Positions 46,821 through 55,772 of a stretch of 64,000 nt of DNA are shown piece by piece; positions within the stretch are counted from its first letter, which is position 1; every line of letters starts with the position of its first letter. A program made the position numbers and the translations under genes. Location of the stretch: NCBI RefSeq assembly GCF_000374565.1, contig NZ_KB894688.1, positions 1 through 64,000 on the forward strand, given 5' to 3'. The stretch comes from Siminovitchia fordii DSM 16014 = CIP 108821. Lineage in GTDB: Bacteria > Bacillota > Bacilli > Bacillales > Bacillaceae_C. The notes beneath the pieces were generated by a model. That model searched no databases and was not told the DNA's origin. It saw nothing but the letters and a program-made list of their open reading frames with translations.

Positions 46821-47597
46821 TTGAACAAGGCAATCTTTCACAAAGGAAGTGCATCAGCCATTACAACTGACCTACGCTATAAACCCGCTATCCATTTCAG
46901 CGGTGTTGATTACTCAATTGACGGAACGACAATCTTAAAAGGAGTGACCGGCTCTTTTCCTGACGGAAAGATCACAACATTGGCAGGCCCCTCCGGAGCA
47001 GGAAAAACAACCTTGCTGAAATTATGCAACGGTCTGATTTCCCCCACTTCTGGCGACATTTATATACACGGCAGACATATCCACGAATATGAACCTGTGG
47101 ATTTACGCCGCATGGTCGGTATTGCCCTGCAAAATGCACCAATGGTAAAGGGCAGTGTTTACCGCAACTTATCTCTGCCATTGGAGCTTGCCGGAAAAAA
47201 ACTTTCCGAAGACGATGCCGCTTCATTTCTGGAAGATGTCGGTTTGGACGAGTCATTTTTACATAGGGACAGCAAAGATCTGTCAGGCGGACAAAAACAG
47301 AAAGTATCCATCGCAAGGACACTTGTGAACCGCCCGCGAATTCTATTGCTTGATGAAATCACCGCCTCGTTGGACCAAACTTCTTGCAGGGAAATCGAAC
47401 AGCTCATTGTAAAAATCAACCAGCGTTACAATGTAACAATGGTTTGGATCACCCATAATCTTGATCAGGCCCGGACAATCGGGCATTATACATGGGTCAT
47501 GATTGAAGGAGAAGTGGCAGAAACAGGAGAAAGCAGTCTCCTTGAGTCTCCAAAAACTGACGAAGTAAGACGCTTCGTCAAGGGGGGATTTGCATGA
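46821..47597 (+). CDS. ABC transporter ATP-binding protein, FetA/YbbL-like
   Basis: Up to 258 residues. Walker A is GPSGAGKTT, signature LSGGQKQKV, Walker B ILLLDEITASLD, switch His in WITHNLD. It overlaps the following FetB-like permease by four bases, so they form a metal-export-type ABC pair. The start is unclear: the TTG at 46821 has no ribosome site and lies just behind a TATAAT. AAAGGAAG at 46842-46849 points instead to a start near 46860, where the only start-like codon is ATT. Confidence 0.85.
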   Translation: MNKAIFHKGSASAITTDLRYKPAIHFSGVDYSIDGTTILKGVTGSFPDGKITTLAGPSGAGKTTLLKLCNGLISPTSGDIYIHGRHIHEYEPVDLRRMVGIALQNAPMVKGSVYRNLSLPLELAGKKLSEDDAASFLEDVGLDESFLHRDSKDLSGGQKQKVSIARTLVNRPRILLLDEITASLDQTSCREIEQLIVKINQRYNVTMVWITHNLDQARTIGHYTWVMIEGEVAETGESSLLESPKTDEVRRFVKGGFA

Positions 47598-48349
47598 GTT
47601 TTACAGCATTGGCTTTAACCCTTATATTCGTCCTCCTCCCGCTTTTTTTATCGAAAACACTTAAGCTTGGACTTGAAAAAGATACAATCATCGCTACTGT
47701 AAGGTCCATCATCCAGTTGATGTTTGTCGGATATATTTTAAAATTCGTCTTTGAAGCGGAACATCCTATCTATATTTTACTGATGATTCTGCTCATGATC
47801 GGGGCAGCTGTAGAAAACGTCCGGAAAAAAGGACTATTCATCAAAGGGATCACCTGGAAAGTGGGCGCAACTATCATCTTCATCGAGATTCTCACGCAGG
47901 GAATTTTGATCGGGCTGAACATCACACCGCCAACTCCACAATATATTATTCCGATAAGCGGAATGATCATTGGAAACGCAATGGTTCTGTCAATCTTGTT
48001 CTTGAACCGTTTCACCGCGGAAATCGAGGCACGGGAAGAACAGGCAGAATTGATCCTTTCACTCGGTGGAACACCAAAGCAGGCAATTCACACACAGCTT
48101 ATCTCTTCCATCAAGGCAAGTATGATTCCAACAATTGAGAGCCAAAAAACGATGGGGCTTGTCCAATTGCCGGGAATGATGAGCGGGCAGATCATCGCAG
48201 GCGCAGATCCAATCCAGGCTGTCATGTTTCAGCTCCTGATTGTGTTCCTATTGTTGACAACAGCAGCAGTATCCAGTGTCATGCTCGGATACCTGTCCTA
48301 TCCAGCCCTTTTTAACGAGCGTATGCAGCTATTACATTTGAGAAAATAA
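47594..48349 (+). CDS. fetB: FetB-family metal export permease (UPF0014)
   Basis: 251 residues, seven or so membrane helices, with the UPF0014/FetB pattern: IQLMFVGYILKFVFE, IPISGMIIGNAMVLSILFLNRF and GLVQLPGMMSGQIIAGADPIQAV. The E. coli FetAB pair exports iron and helps against peroxide. The ribosome site AAGGGGGG lies inside the end of the upstream ATPase gene. Confidence 0.93.
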   Translation: MSFTALALTLIFVLLPLFLSKTLKLGLEKDTIIATVRSIIQLMFVGYILKFVFEAEHPIYILLMILLMIGAAVENVRKKGLFIKGITWKVGATIIFIEILTQGILIGLNITPPTPQYIIPISGMIIGNAMVLSILFLNRFTAEIEAREEQAELILSLGGTPKQAIHTQLISSIKASMIPTIESQKTMGLVQLPGMMSGQIIAGADPIQAVMFQLLIVFLLLTTAAVSSVMLGYLSYPALFNERMQLLHLRK

Positions 48350-48377
48350 AAGAAATGGCAGGAGGCGACTTTTTAAC

Positions 48378-48797
48378 ATGTGGGGAATCATCATCAAGAC
48401 TCTTGCCGTCATTGCACAGCTTGCGATTGCCGGGTTATTAATCTGCCTCTTCTTTAAGAAAGGAAAACTGAGACTTGTAACAAAGATCAACTATGTGTAT
48501 AAACGTTTTGGAAACAAGCTGAACATTTCTTATAAAAGATTTCACGGTTTCGATTATTACTATTTTCGTGTTAAAAAGCATGAAAATGTGACAGTTCGTT
48601 ATGATGTTTCTGTGGAAGAAGGGTCTCTCACTTTGGAGTGGAGAGACAGCCAAGATCTTATTTACAATCAGACTTTCTTTGAAAATGAACGGGGGGAATT
48701 TACATTTACTGCAAATATGCGGCTGCACTCATTAAAATTGGTGGCAGACCAAACCCGGGGAGGCGCTTTGATTGAGCTGATCAGAGAAGGACTCTAA
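48378..48797 (+). CDS. hypothetical protein with one N-terminal membrane helix
   Basis: 139 residues. One helix (IIIKTLAVIAQLAIAGLLICLFF), then a basic beta-rich domain with many aromatic residues (YKRFHGFDYYYFRVKKHE). No family recognised. GGAGGCG ribosome site. It lies 28 bases after fetB and may belong to that operon. Confidence 0.7.
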   Translation: MWGIIIKTLAVIAQLAIAGLLICLFFKKGKLRLVTKINYVYKRFGNKLNISYKRFHGFDYYYFRVKKHENVTVRYDVSVEEGSLTLEWRDSQDLIYNQTFFENERGEFTFTANMRLHSLKLVADQTRGGALIELIREGL

Positions 48798-48864
48798 AAG
48801 GAAAAATCACTATTGGGGTGGATCTCATTATATAGTCAGTCGGACATGAAAATGAATGTTATTG

Positions 48865-48892
48865 AGAACTGCAGTAATGCGGTTCTTTTTTT
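48865..48892 (+). terminator. terminator of the fetAB operon
   Basis: AGAACtGCA-GTAA-TGCgGTTCT, then TTTTTTT. Confidence 0.85.
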
Positions 48893-49072
48893 ATGCGGGA
48901 GTTTTTACTTAAGTAATAACTGCCAAGCGTATTTAGAGCGTAGTACTTTTCACTTGTTTTAGATTGCGAAATGTATACTTTTTATATGCAATTAGGCTTA
49001 ATTTCAATTTTTTTACAGGTTATACAAGTTTAGTATCGAATGGTTTCATTAACAAATTATTTAGGAGGGAGA

Positions 49073-50116
49073 ATGATGAAAAGAAAACTGTTTACTGCAA
49101 CAATCGCCGGAACCATAGCACTGAGCATGGCAGGCATAGGCCCCTCAGCAGCTTCAGCAGTTGGAAATGGTCCCGGTTATGGTGGAAACGAGACGATTAA
49201 CACATCCATCCTTACTACATATGAAGAAATGGTCAGTTTCCTCAAGAAACAGGAGGACAAACAAAAACATATGGAGCTTGAAGTGTTCGGGCAATCAGTC
49301 AAAGGCCGGGATCTTTATTTGGTCAAATACCTCACTAATCCCAATAACCCGACAATCCTTTTCCTCACACAGCAGCATGGAAATGAAGCCTTAAATACGG
49401 AGGGAGCATTGGAGTTCATTAAACATTTAGGCACTGGTAAAATGAAAGGCGTACTTGATGGGGTCAATATCTTAATTGTTCCAAGACTGAACCCGGATGG
49501 CGCTGCTGGTGACGTTAATTTTCCCCTTGATGATTATGTGGCCAGCGGAAGCTATAACCTCACAAGGTATAATGCGAATGAAGTAGATCTGAATCGAGAT
49601 CACACGGCACGTCTTCAACCGGAAACAAAAGCCTTTCACGACAATGTGCTGGGTGTGTATGACGTCGATTATATGATTGACCTCCACCATCAGGGATCAA
49701 ACAGCGAGCGTGAGGGCGAGCTTGTATCCGGATCTATCCTATATCCGACAACGCCTAACGTAGAAGCGGATGTCCTTTTAAAATCAAAACAACTAGGGGC
49801 GGTCATCTTCAACGCCATCGATTCAAAAGGCTGGGGACATCTCGGCAAATATAACGGGGGCTCTGCCGAAACAATCAGCCGAAACGGAATCGCAGTAGAA
49901 TATGGAATCGCTACCCTGCTCTTTGAAATGCGCGGCATGGCCGACCATAATTATGAACCTTATGTATTGGGGCAAAAAAGCAATGGCTACTTAATTAAAC
50001 AGACAGTAACCACAATGGATGCAGCCGTCCGCGCAATTGCAGACCGTTCCATTGAGAATGCGGATATTTCTTTTTGGGATACTCTTGCATTCCAAAACGG
50101 ACGTCCATCGGAATGA
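49073..50116 (+). CDS. secreted M14-family zinc carboxypeptidase
   Basis: 347 residues. The signal peptide (RKLFTATIAGTIALSMAG ... AAS-A) is cut near residue 27. M14 motifs: QQHGNEALN (Zn ligands H and E), VPRLNPDGA and NLTRYNANEVDLNRDH (substrate Arg), DLHHQGSN (third Zn ligand) and the catalytic Glu in LLFEMRG. It would trim peptides outside the cell. Two adjacent ATGs follow AGGAGGGAGA; either may start. Confidence 0.92.
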   Translation: MMKRKLFTATIAGTIALSMAGIGPSAASAVGNGPGYGGNETINTSILTTYEEMVSFLKKQEDKQKHMELEVFGQSVKGRDLYLVKYLTNPNNPTILFLTQQHGNEALNTEGALEFIKHLGTGKMKGVLDGVNILIVPRLNPDGAAGDVNFPLDDYVASGSYNLTRYNANEVDLNRDHTARLQPETKAFHDNVLGVYDVDYMIDLHHQGSNSEREGELVSGSILYPTTPNVEADVLLKSKQLGAVIFNAIDSKGWGHLGKYNGGSAETISRNGIAVEYGIATLLFEMRGMADHNYEPYVLGQKSNGYLIKQTVTTMDAAVRAIADRSIENADISFWDTLAFQNGRPSE

Positions 50117-50246
50117 AATTGGTTGCTGTCTGGGAAATCAGCCTGTCAGCATTCATCCCAATCAACAGTTTACACAATAGATGTCCGGCAGCTCATGATT
50201 ATTAGGATTTTTCATAATCTTAACAGTCTCCTTTTCATCAAAACGA

Positions 50247-50288
50247 AAAAGTGTGAAAGCAAGCTCTAGTCCGCTTTCACACTTTTTT
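50247..50288. terminator. bidirectional terminator, carboxypeptidase / CDF transporter
   Basis: AAAAGTGTGAAAGC (50247-50260) pairs with GCTTTCACACTTTT (50273-50286), with T-runs on both strands. Confidence 0.88.
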
Positions 50289-51157
50289 CAATTCGGCTCA
50301 ACATGCACGTGTACATCAAATATTTGATGCTCCTTTATTAACACCTCTTCAACACAATCGGAGATTTGATGGGCGGCCTGAATACCGAGAGTGGAATTAA
50401 CCAGGATGACCACATCAACCACGGAGTTACTCCCATATCGTCTTGCCCTGATATCCTTGATCCCTTTTACTCCTGAAATTCCGAGAATGGATTCCTTATA
50501 TAGAACCAATTTTTCCTCATCGTAACCATCCGTCAAATCAAGGCTTGCTTCTCTAAAAATGCCCCATGCCGTCTTACATATGAGCAAACCGACAACCACC
50601 GCCGTCAGAGGATCCAGCCAAGGGAGACCAAATTGGGAACCGATAATTCCGATCGACGCCCCGATACTCACCCACGCGTCGGACAGGTTATCTTTAGCCG
50701 CCGCCGTTACAGCCTGGCTATTAATTTTTCTGCCCAAATTGCGATTATATCTATACACCAAATACATGATTCCCGCGGAAAAAACAGCTGTCAACGCGGC
50801 GGTCATATCTGGAGACTCTTGTTTTTCAGCAAAAACGGATGTCACAGCTTCAAATAAGACCTGAAGTCCTACGGCCATCATAATAAAGGATGCAACCATG
50901 GCTGCAATCGTTTCGGCCTTCCAATGGCCATATGGATGATTCTTGTCAGCTGGTTTTTGTGAAAACCTAAGACCGATCAAAACAGCGATTGAAGCCACAA
51001 TATCAGTCGCATTGTTCATTCCGTCCGCTTTCAAGGCTGCCGAATTTGTCATGTCGGCAATCACCAGTTTCAAGACTGATAAAAATATATAGGCAAAAAT
51101 GCTGAGGATCGCTCCGCGCTCCCCCATTTTCAGATCATTGACCTTCGATTGCACCAT
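50288..51157 (-). CDS. cation diffusion facilitator (CDF) family metal transporter
   Basis: 289 residues. Six membrane helices and a C-terminal cytoplasmic domain. Metal-site residues are seen in ALKADGMNNATD (helix 2) and KDNLSDAWVSIG (helix 5), where the first pair reads D..N..D, closer to Mn/Fe-type CDF (MntE, YdfM-like) than to the Zn H..D type. It exports divalent metals by proton exchange. GGAGGG ribosome site. Confidence 0.9.
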   Translation of the reverse strand: MVQSKVNDLKMGERGAILSIFAYIFLSVLKLVIADMTNSAALKADGMNNATDIVASIAVLIGLRFSQKPADKNHPYGHWKAETIAAMVASFIMMAVGLQVLFEAVTSVFAEKQESPDMTAALTAVFSAGIMYLVYRYNRNLGRKINSQAVTAAAKDNLSDAWVSIGASIGIIGSQFGLPWLDPLTAVVVGLLICKTAWGIFREASLDLTDGYDEEKLVLYKESILGISGVKGIKDIRARRYGSNSVVDVVILVNSTLGIQAAHQISDCVEEVLIKEHQIFDVHVHVEPN

Positions 51158-51288
51158 TGTTTTCCCTCCACTAAGCTCTGTACATCCATGATATCAATCG
51201 AAATACGAGTGGGTCTATAGCAATCTTGTTGGGAGCAGGCTTCATTGTGGGGAAGTGGAAAGAGTGTTTGACGAAGGCAACCTTTTTT

Positions 51289-51328
51289 TAAATTAAAAGC
51301 CGGCAGGAATCATTTCCCGCCGACTTTT
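51289..51328 (-). terminator. terminator of the 80-residue membrane protein
   Basis: On the minus strand, AAAAGTCGGCGGG pairs with CCTGCCGGCTTTT, followed by AATTTAAAAAAA; it is near the stop at 51343. Confidence 0.75.
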
Positions 51329-51342
51329 TACTACATTTATAA

Positions 51343-51585
51343 TTAACTAATCCCTGTCGCTGTCCACAGTAGAAGGGCAAAAACAATTACACATCCATTA
51401 AGAATGAGGCCCGCTGTAATAGACCAGACTTTCCGGGACATGATGGCAAATATGACCCCAATGATGGAAAGTGAACCAAATAGGATGGCTCCTAAATACA
51501 AGTTTGCATTAGGTCCTCTTAAAATAAAAAACAATGCAACATTGATAGCTACCATTAAAAATGATAATAATCCAAACTTATTCAT
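51343..51585 (-). CDS. small membrane protein, unknown function
   Basis: 80 residues, three hydrophobic segments (LLSFLMVAINVALFFIL; YLGAILFGSLSIIGVIFAIM; SITAGLILNGCVIVFALLLW). Start MNKFGLLS with AAGGAGAG upstream. The ATGA at its start overlaps the stop of an upstream open frame (51578-51778), suggesting coupling in an ancestral operon. Confidence 0.7.
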   Translation of the reverse strand: MNKFGLLSFLMVAINVALFFILRGPNANLYLGAILFGSLSIIGVIFAIMSRKVWSITAGLILNGCVIVFALLLWTATGIS

Positions 51586-51778
51586 CAAGTACTCTCCTTG
51601 TCTCCTGATCCGGCACATCCGGGCCGGCTAAATATTTGATAGAGATGGTATTGGATATTTCCTCTCCAATTCGCCATCCGACAATAAAATATGACTGCCG
51701 TTTCCATATTACAGGTCGTCCGGCATGCTTTTTCTCATTCGTAAGTTGCTGCTCCTCTTTGTTATGAAAATTTGATCC
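51578..51778 (-). pseudogene. possible C-terminal remnant of a small gene
   Basis: A 66-codon open frame with no ATG, GTG or TTG start near its head. It contains HAGRPVIWKRQSYFIVGWRI and IKYLAGPDVPDQETRRVLDE. Its stop overlaps the next gene's ATG, which suggests it was once translated. The part upstream is in another frame. Could be a gene broken by a frameshift. Low certainty. Confidence 0.3.
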
Positions 51779-52298
51779 TCACCCATGTCTCAATCCTTTC
51801 GTGTACGAGTTGGAATTCTTGAATCAAATCATTACCTCTTTGAACAGCTTTCAAGCAAGGTAGTGCTATCACAACTTTGAGCAGAACATTTACAAAAGCA
51901 AGTATAACATAAAATGTTATACTGACATTCTTATTTTCCAGGAAAATATGCTTAAACCAAAATGATGAATGATACTTTAAGCAAACCATCAACTATCGTA
52001 AAGAGATAACTGTAGATAGTGACAAGCCATGAGGAGGCTGGTACGATAGAAATGATATTTTTTTAGAACCAAGACATCACTTCTGATCATCCTATGATTT
52101 TTAATAAATTTACCAAAACGTTGATAATTGGAACTGCCCTAAGCCTGGAAAACCCCCTACCTAACCATAAACCACTTGTGAGAAACCTCGAAAATCCCTA
52201 CAAATCTTAAACATTTGTTCAATATACAAGTGAAAAGCCAACTGGCCTTTGTCAGAGCGAGAAATATTTCAAAAGTGAAGCAAAAATAAACCGAAAAA
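51779..52298. other. gene-poor stretch
   Basis: AT-rich sequence. A 76-codon minus-strand frame at 51762-51992 has no ribosome site and is not called. Nothing else was recognised up to the terminator at 52299. Confidence 0.5.
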
Positions 52299-52340
52299 AT
52301 TTGGAAGGCTTACACTTTAAGCCTTCCAAATAATTTTTTC
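52291..52340. terminator. bidirectional terminator after the EcsC-family gene
   Basis: ATTTGGAAGGCTTA (52299-52312) pairs with TAAGCCTTCCAAAT (52318-52331). T-runs lie on both sides. Confidence 0.85.
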
Positions 52341-52420
52341 CTTTTATCAAAGGGGACTCTTACATAAAAACAGGCCGGTAATTTCTATCTTTTTCTTCGA
52401 ATGGTATTGTAAGAAAATGT

Positions 52421-53209
52421 TTATTGAGACAGCCGTTCTTTGATTCTCCTTTTTCTATATAGCATCAACCCGGCCTCTGCCAGATCGTTTACCGCGGACC
52501 GATTGATAAAAGCTCCAAAAATCAACCCGGCAACCGGAATCATTTGAAACATCTTTTTCCATCCGACTTGATCCCGGTATGTAAACACGACTTCCCTCCA
52601 TCCCTGCAGCTCGGAAACAATGTCTCTTTGTGCTTCCTCATCGGTAGCATCAAATAAGGAAAGTTGCTTTAAAATCGCCTGTTTTCCGTTAATGTCCGAA
52701 GAAACAAACTGAAGGACTTTCACAATATACATTCTTTCTTTTTTTTCATTCGGATCATAACCATAGCAAATGGCGATATCCTGAAGGGTTTTTAATTGAA
52801 GCCCCAGAAGCACCGGAATATCTATCGCCAGTGTCAGAATTCCACCAATCCCTGTACTTGCACCTTGCACAGTTGCCAAGCGTTTCCGGTTATTTGCAAG
52901 TTTGCCCACAGCATGGTCCATGTCTTTGATGGAAATCAATGCCAGATCCTCCAACACATGGACATTTTTATCGGGATAATAGGACGTCAGTGACGATACT
53001 GAGCTTAAATACCTTCCTCCTGATTGAACATATTGACCAAGTTCATCGAGCATGACGCCAATTTTTCTTTGTAAAAAGGCCGGTGTAAGCTTGTCCAGAA
53101 ACTTGAATGGAAGACGGCCAAGCTTTTCCCAAAACCATAATTCCTTCTGTTCCTTTTCCCAGTCTTCACTTTTTTTCAGTTCAATGAGTAATTGCTCAGT
53201 TGTTTCCAT
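52421..53209 (-). CDS. EcsC-family protein
   Basis: 262 residues with the EcsC domain pattern (FLDKLTPAFLQRKIGVMLDE; VQGASTGIGGILTLAIDIPVLLGLQLKTLQDIAICYGYD; MIPVAGLIFGAFINRSAVND). Two amphipathic or membrane-near segments. Its relatives are fused or linked to ABC exporters, but the biochemical role is unknown. AAGGA lies rather far (12 bases) before the ATG, inside the end of a degraded GrpB gene. Confidence 0.88.
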   Translation of the reverse strand: METTEQLLIELKKSEDWEKEQKELWFWEKLGRLPFKFLDKLTPAFLQRKIGVMLDELGQYVQSGGRYLSSVSSLTSYYPDKNVHVLEDLALISIKDMDHAVGKLANNRKRLATVQGASTGIGGILTLAIDIPVLLGLQLKTLQDIAICYGYDPNEKKERMYIVKVLQFVSSDINGKQAILKQLSLFDATDEEAQRDIVSELQGWREVVFTYRDQVGWKKMFQMIPVAGLIFGAFINRSAVNDLAEAGLMLYRKRRIKERLSQ

Positions 53210-53217
53210 TATTTAGG

Positions 53218-53556
53218 TTAATCCTTCCTCGTGTTCTTTATCTCTAACCGGGAAACATTGCGATTACTGTTTCCTCTGTACCACTTTACCGCTCGCCGCT
53301 CAATTTCTCTAATGAGAGATTCTTTCCCCTTTCATATAAGATTCTATATCATTTGGAAATTGACGAGCCAAACGTTCTTTTAATTGACTATACTTCTCCT
53401 TCAGGAGAGAATTTGCCCTCAAATAGTCTCGAAAGGCTATGTGCCTCTCAATCTCATTGCTTCCTTCCTCCAAGATATGAACATGATGAGACCGATCATT
53501 TTTCCCTTTTTGGAAAAAACGTCTCCCAATTAAACCATTTTCCCCTTTGTTTCATA
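53218..53556 (-). pseudogene. GrpB-family (UPF0157) nucleotidyltransferase remnant
   Basis: The minus strand reads as the C-terminal half of GrpB: KGENGLIGRRFFQKGKNDR, SHHVHILEEGSNEIERHIAF, RDYLRANSLLKEKYSQLKER, LARQFPNDIESYMKG. A frame change at a GGGG run then gives ESLIREIERRAVKWYRGNSN and a stop at 53218. A second frame change occurs near 53540, and the N-terminal half is gone. Intact members have about 170-180 residues. Confidence 0.85.
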
Positions 53557-53568
53557 TCCGGTTAACGA

Positions 53569-54135
53569 TTAAGTTCTATCAAAACTGTCCATTAATTCTC
53601 TTGTAGTTAATACAGTAGCAAATTCACCTTGTAAAGTGGCAATGGATAGATTATGAACTTCGTCCGGACTATAATAAACATCATTAGCAGTTATTCCAAA
53701 TGCGGCTGTTGCATCGGAAATCAAAAACGTATTGAATCCCAAATTCCCGCTCATCCGTGTGGTAGTCGAAACACAGTGTGGGGTAGTTAAACCAGCAATG
53801 ACGACATGATTGAGGCCTTTTTGTTTAAGGTGCTCCTCAAGGTTTGTACCGATAAACGCACTATTAACACGTTTTTGGATCACCATTTCCCCCTTCAAGG
53901 GTTTAGCGAATTCCTTAAAATCAACCCCAGGTTTTCCAGGGTAGAAACTTGAATCAGAATCTTGAGACAAGTGCTGAACATGAATAATTGGCAGGCGTTT
54001 TAAACGCCAAATTGACAGTAATTGCTTCATATTTTTTTCTGCCTGCAAATTATTACGCTCTCCCCATTTCTCTTCATCAAACCCTTTTTGAATGTCAATC
54101 ATGACTAAAACAGGATGATTTAGAATTGGCTTCAT
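53569..54135 (-). CDS. isochorismatase-family cysteine hydrolase
   Basis: 188 residues. Catalytic triad pattern: D in VMIDIQKGF, K in VIQKRVNSAF and C in GLTTPHCVSTTTR. Family members hydrolyse isochorismate, nicotinamide, or N-carbamoyl compounds; the substrate is not clear here. Start at ATG 54135 (MKPILNHPVLVM) with GGGAGG upstream; a longer in-frame run is not conserved. Confidence 0.9.
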   Translation of the reverse strand: MKPILNHPVLVMIDIQKGFDEEKWGERNNLQAEKNMKQLLSIWRLKRLPIIHVQHLSQDSDSSFYPGKPGVDFKEFAKPLKGEMVIQKRVNSAFIGTNLEEHLKQKGLNHVVIAGLTTPHCVSTTTRMSGNLGFNTFLISDATAAFGITANDVYYSPDEVHNLSIATLQGEFATVLTTRELMDSFDRT

Positions 54136-54326
54136 ATAAAATTTCCTCCCATAATAACTAAGAAACACGATAAAGGGTTCAGACAAAAATAATGAACAGT
54201 TGGAACTATGTATTCCCTTTAATAAATAGCTCTTACGCATTTTGTCGAATGTAAGATAATGCCGTTCCAATATGGCCCACCGGCTATAAAATGTGGGCTA
54301 TTTCTCATTTGCTTCTTTAGTTAAAC

Positions 54327-54932
54327 TCACTCTATATCTATTACAATCTCAACTCCAGTTGGTTTTTCATTAAATGGCCCTTCATTTTCTCTAAATACTA
54401 ATTGCAATCCCGATAGGTCATCAGGCAGCCGTGGAGACACGACAAATGTATGATTGAGGTGCTCACCAGATCCTCCACCGTTCCCCATTGTACAATGGTA
54501 TTCCTCATTTATGTACAGTTCCCAAAAATGATGGTGAAGAATATGCTCACCCGAAGAATCAACCGGTTCGTCCCAATCAATGTTAAAACTCACTACACTT
54601 GCATTATCATACTGGCGAACAAAAGGAACATTATATAGAAACTCACCCTTGACTACAGATTTCGAAACAGGGATATACTTTTGAAACCCTCTCGGTTCAA
54701 CCTGTGGACGGAAATGTTCTTCGTTTCTTATTGTTTCAAACAAGGCATTTAATAGATCTTCGTAAAGCCCATACTTTTTTGACCACTCCTGTATATGACC
54801 CTTTGGCGGAAAGCCAGGATTGTTTGCCGTTAATTTCTTTCTCTTTTGTATTAACCCGCAAATTTCCTCATCAATGGAAAGAATTCGCTCATCATAATGG
54901 CTGGTTGGACGTTCGAACGGCAATCGTTTCAA
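54327..54932 (-). CDS. hypothetical protein, unknown family
   Basis: About 201 residues. The start is probably TTG 54932, since GAGGGGG lies nine bases before it; an ATG six codons earlier has no ribosome site. An N-terminal helical part (RILSIDEEICGLIQKRKKL) resembles a chorismate-mutase-like hairpin. The C-terminal part is beta-rich with His/Asp clusters (DSSGEHILHHHFWELY, GNGGGSGEHLNHTFVV). Soluble. No function assigned. Confidence 0.7.
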   Translation of the reverse strand: MKRLPFERPTSHYDERILSIDEEICGLIQKRKKLTANNPGFPPKGHIQEWSKKYGLYEDLLNALFETIRNEEHFRPQVEPRGFQKYIPVSKSVVKGEFLYNVPFVRQYDNASVVSFNIDWDEPVDSSGEHILHHHFWELYINEEYHCTMGNGGGSGEHLNHTFVVSPRLPDDLSGLQLVFRENEGPFNEKPTGVEIVIDIE

Positions 54933-54990
54933 TGTTTGCTTCCCCCTCATTTTATTTTTCTGGAATTTTTGTAGAGTGCTCCCCAGTCAA

Positions 54991-55311
54991 TCAAGGTGCA
55001 AAAGGAACAAAATACCTAAACATAAAAATCAACAATGCAATAGCGGAAAATGTGGATATACATGCCAAATGCAAGATGATATACAGTATTTTCATTTTTC
55101 CTTTTATAAAAAAAGAATAGACTAAGCCAACTAATGGACTTACCATTAAAAGGATCAAGGAAATATCTACAATAACTCGGATTAGTATTAGTATAACCCT
55201 AGAATCGAATTCCGGGATAAACACTACACCCAAATTTAAAGTGGTCATACTGATCGTTAAGATTAGTGATGTTAATGCAACTTTAGACGGATCTCGGAAA
55301 AATTTTTTCAT
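54991..55311 (-). CDS. small membrane protein, unknown function
   Basis: 106 residues, three hydrophobic segments (VALTSLILTISMTTLNLGVV; VILILIRVIVDISLILLMV then PLVGLVYSFF; ILYIILHLACISTFSAIALL). Start MKKFFRDPSK with AAAGGAGAG six bases upstream. Not recognised. It lies downstream of the frameshifted small protein at 55.4 kb. Confidence 0.72.
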   Translation of the reverse strand: MKKFFRDPSKVALTSLILTISMTTLNLGVVFIPEFDSRVILILIRVIVDISLILLMVSPLVGLVYSFFIKGKMKILYIILHLACISTFSAIALLIFMFRYFVPFAP

Positions 55312-55339
55312 AAAACTCTCCTTTTGATAGAGCACGCTT

Positions 55340-55727
55340 CTATTTTTTAAATGGAAGCCTGGGACTTTCATCCTTGTAGATGGAGTAAGTCCACCCGCCG
55401 TTTTCCATTTTCGTGCATTGGCTGTTATTGCAAGAGAAAAGATAGGTCTGCAGTCTGCTTATCACTGCGGACACTTATATTAAAATAATAAGGAAATACC
55501 CCTCCTTTATTTTTATCCAGACTCGTATCAATGGCAATGATATTTTCTTTTTCTGCTAACCTCTTATAATCTTCGCTCACAATCGTTTTTTGAACCATTT
55601 CACTCAAAATAATCTTTTCTTCAGGTGTTGGTTCATACCATTGTTCAAAAAGAAGCCATTTTCCAAGTATGAACCAATTCACCCCTACACTGATGATTAA
55701 TAAAGAAAGAATAATTTTATACTTCAT
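55340..55727 (-). pseudogene. small anchored protein with a probable C-terminal frameshift
   Basis: The first frame gives 100 residues: a membrane anchor (IILSLLIISVGVNWFILGKW), then PTPEEKIILSEMVQKTIV and a short beta-rich part ending DLSFLLQ at 55425. In the next frame the sequence goes on as LFSCNNSQCTKMENGGWTYS, then IYKDESPRLPFKK and a stop at 55340, which reads like a natural C-terminus. One base change near 55440 would join them. Alternatively the 100-residue form is real. Ribosome site GAGGAAT. Confidence 0.55.
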
Positions 55728-55772
55728 ATGTTCTATTCCTCGTTAATTTTATTACTGTGATCCATAAAGGAA

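Noticed and set aside
51762-51992. 76-codon minus-strand frame
   Set aside because: No ribosome site, AT-rich composition and no recognisable family; its middle reads like noncoding sequence.
53353-53565. 70-codon plus-strand frame
   Set aside because: It is the antisense shadow of the GrpB-family remnant, which gives a far better protein match.
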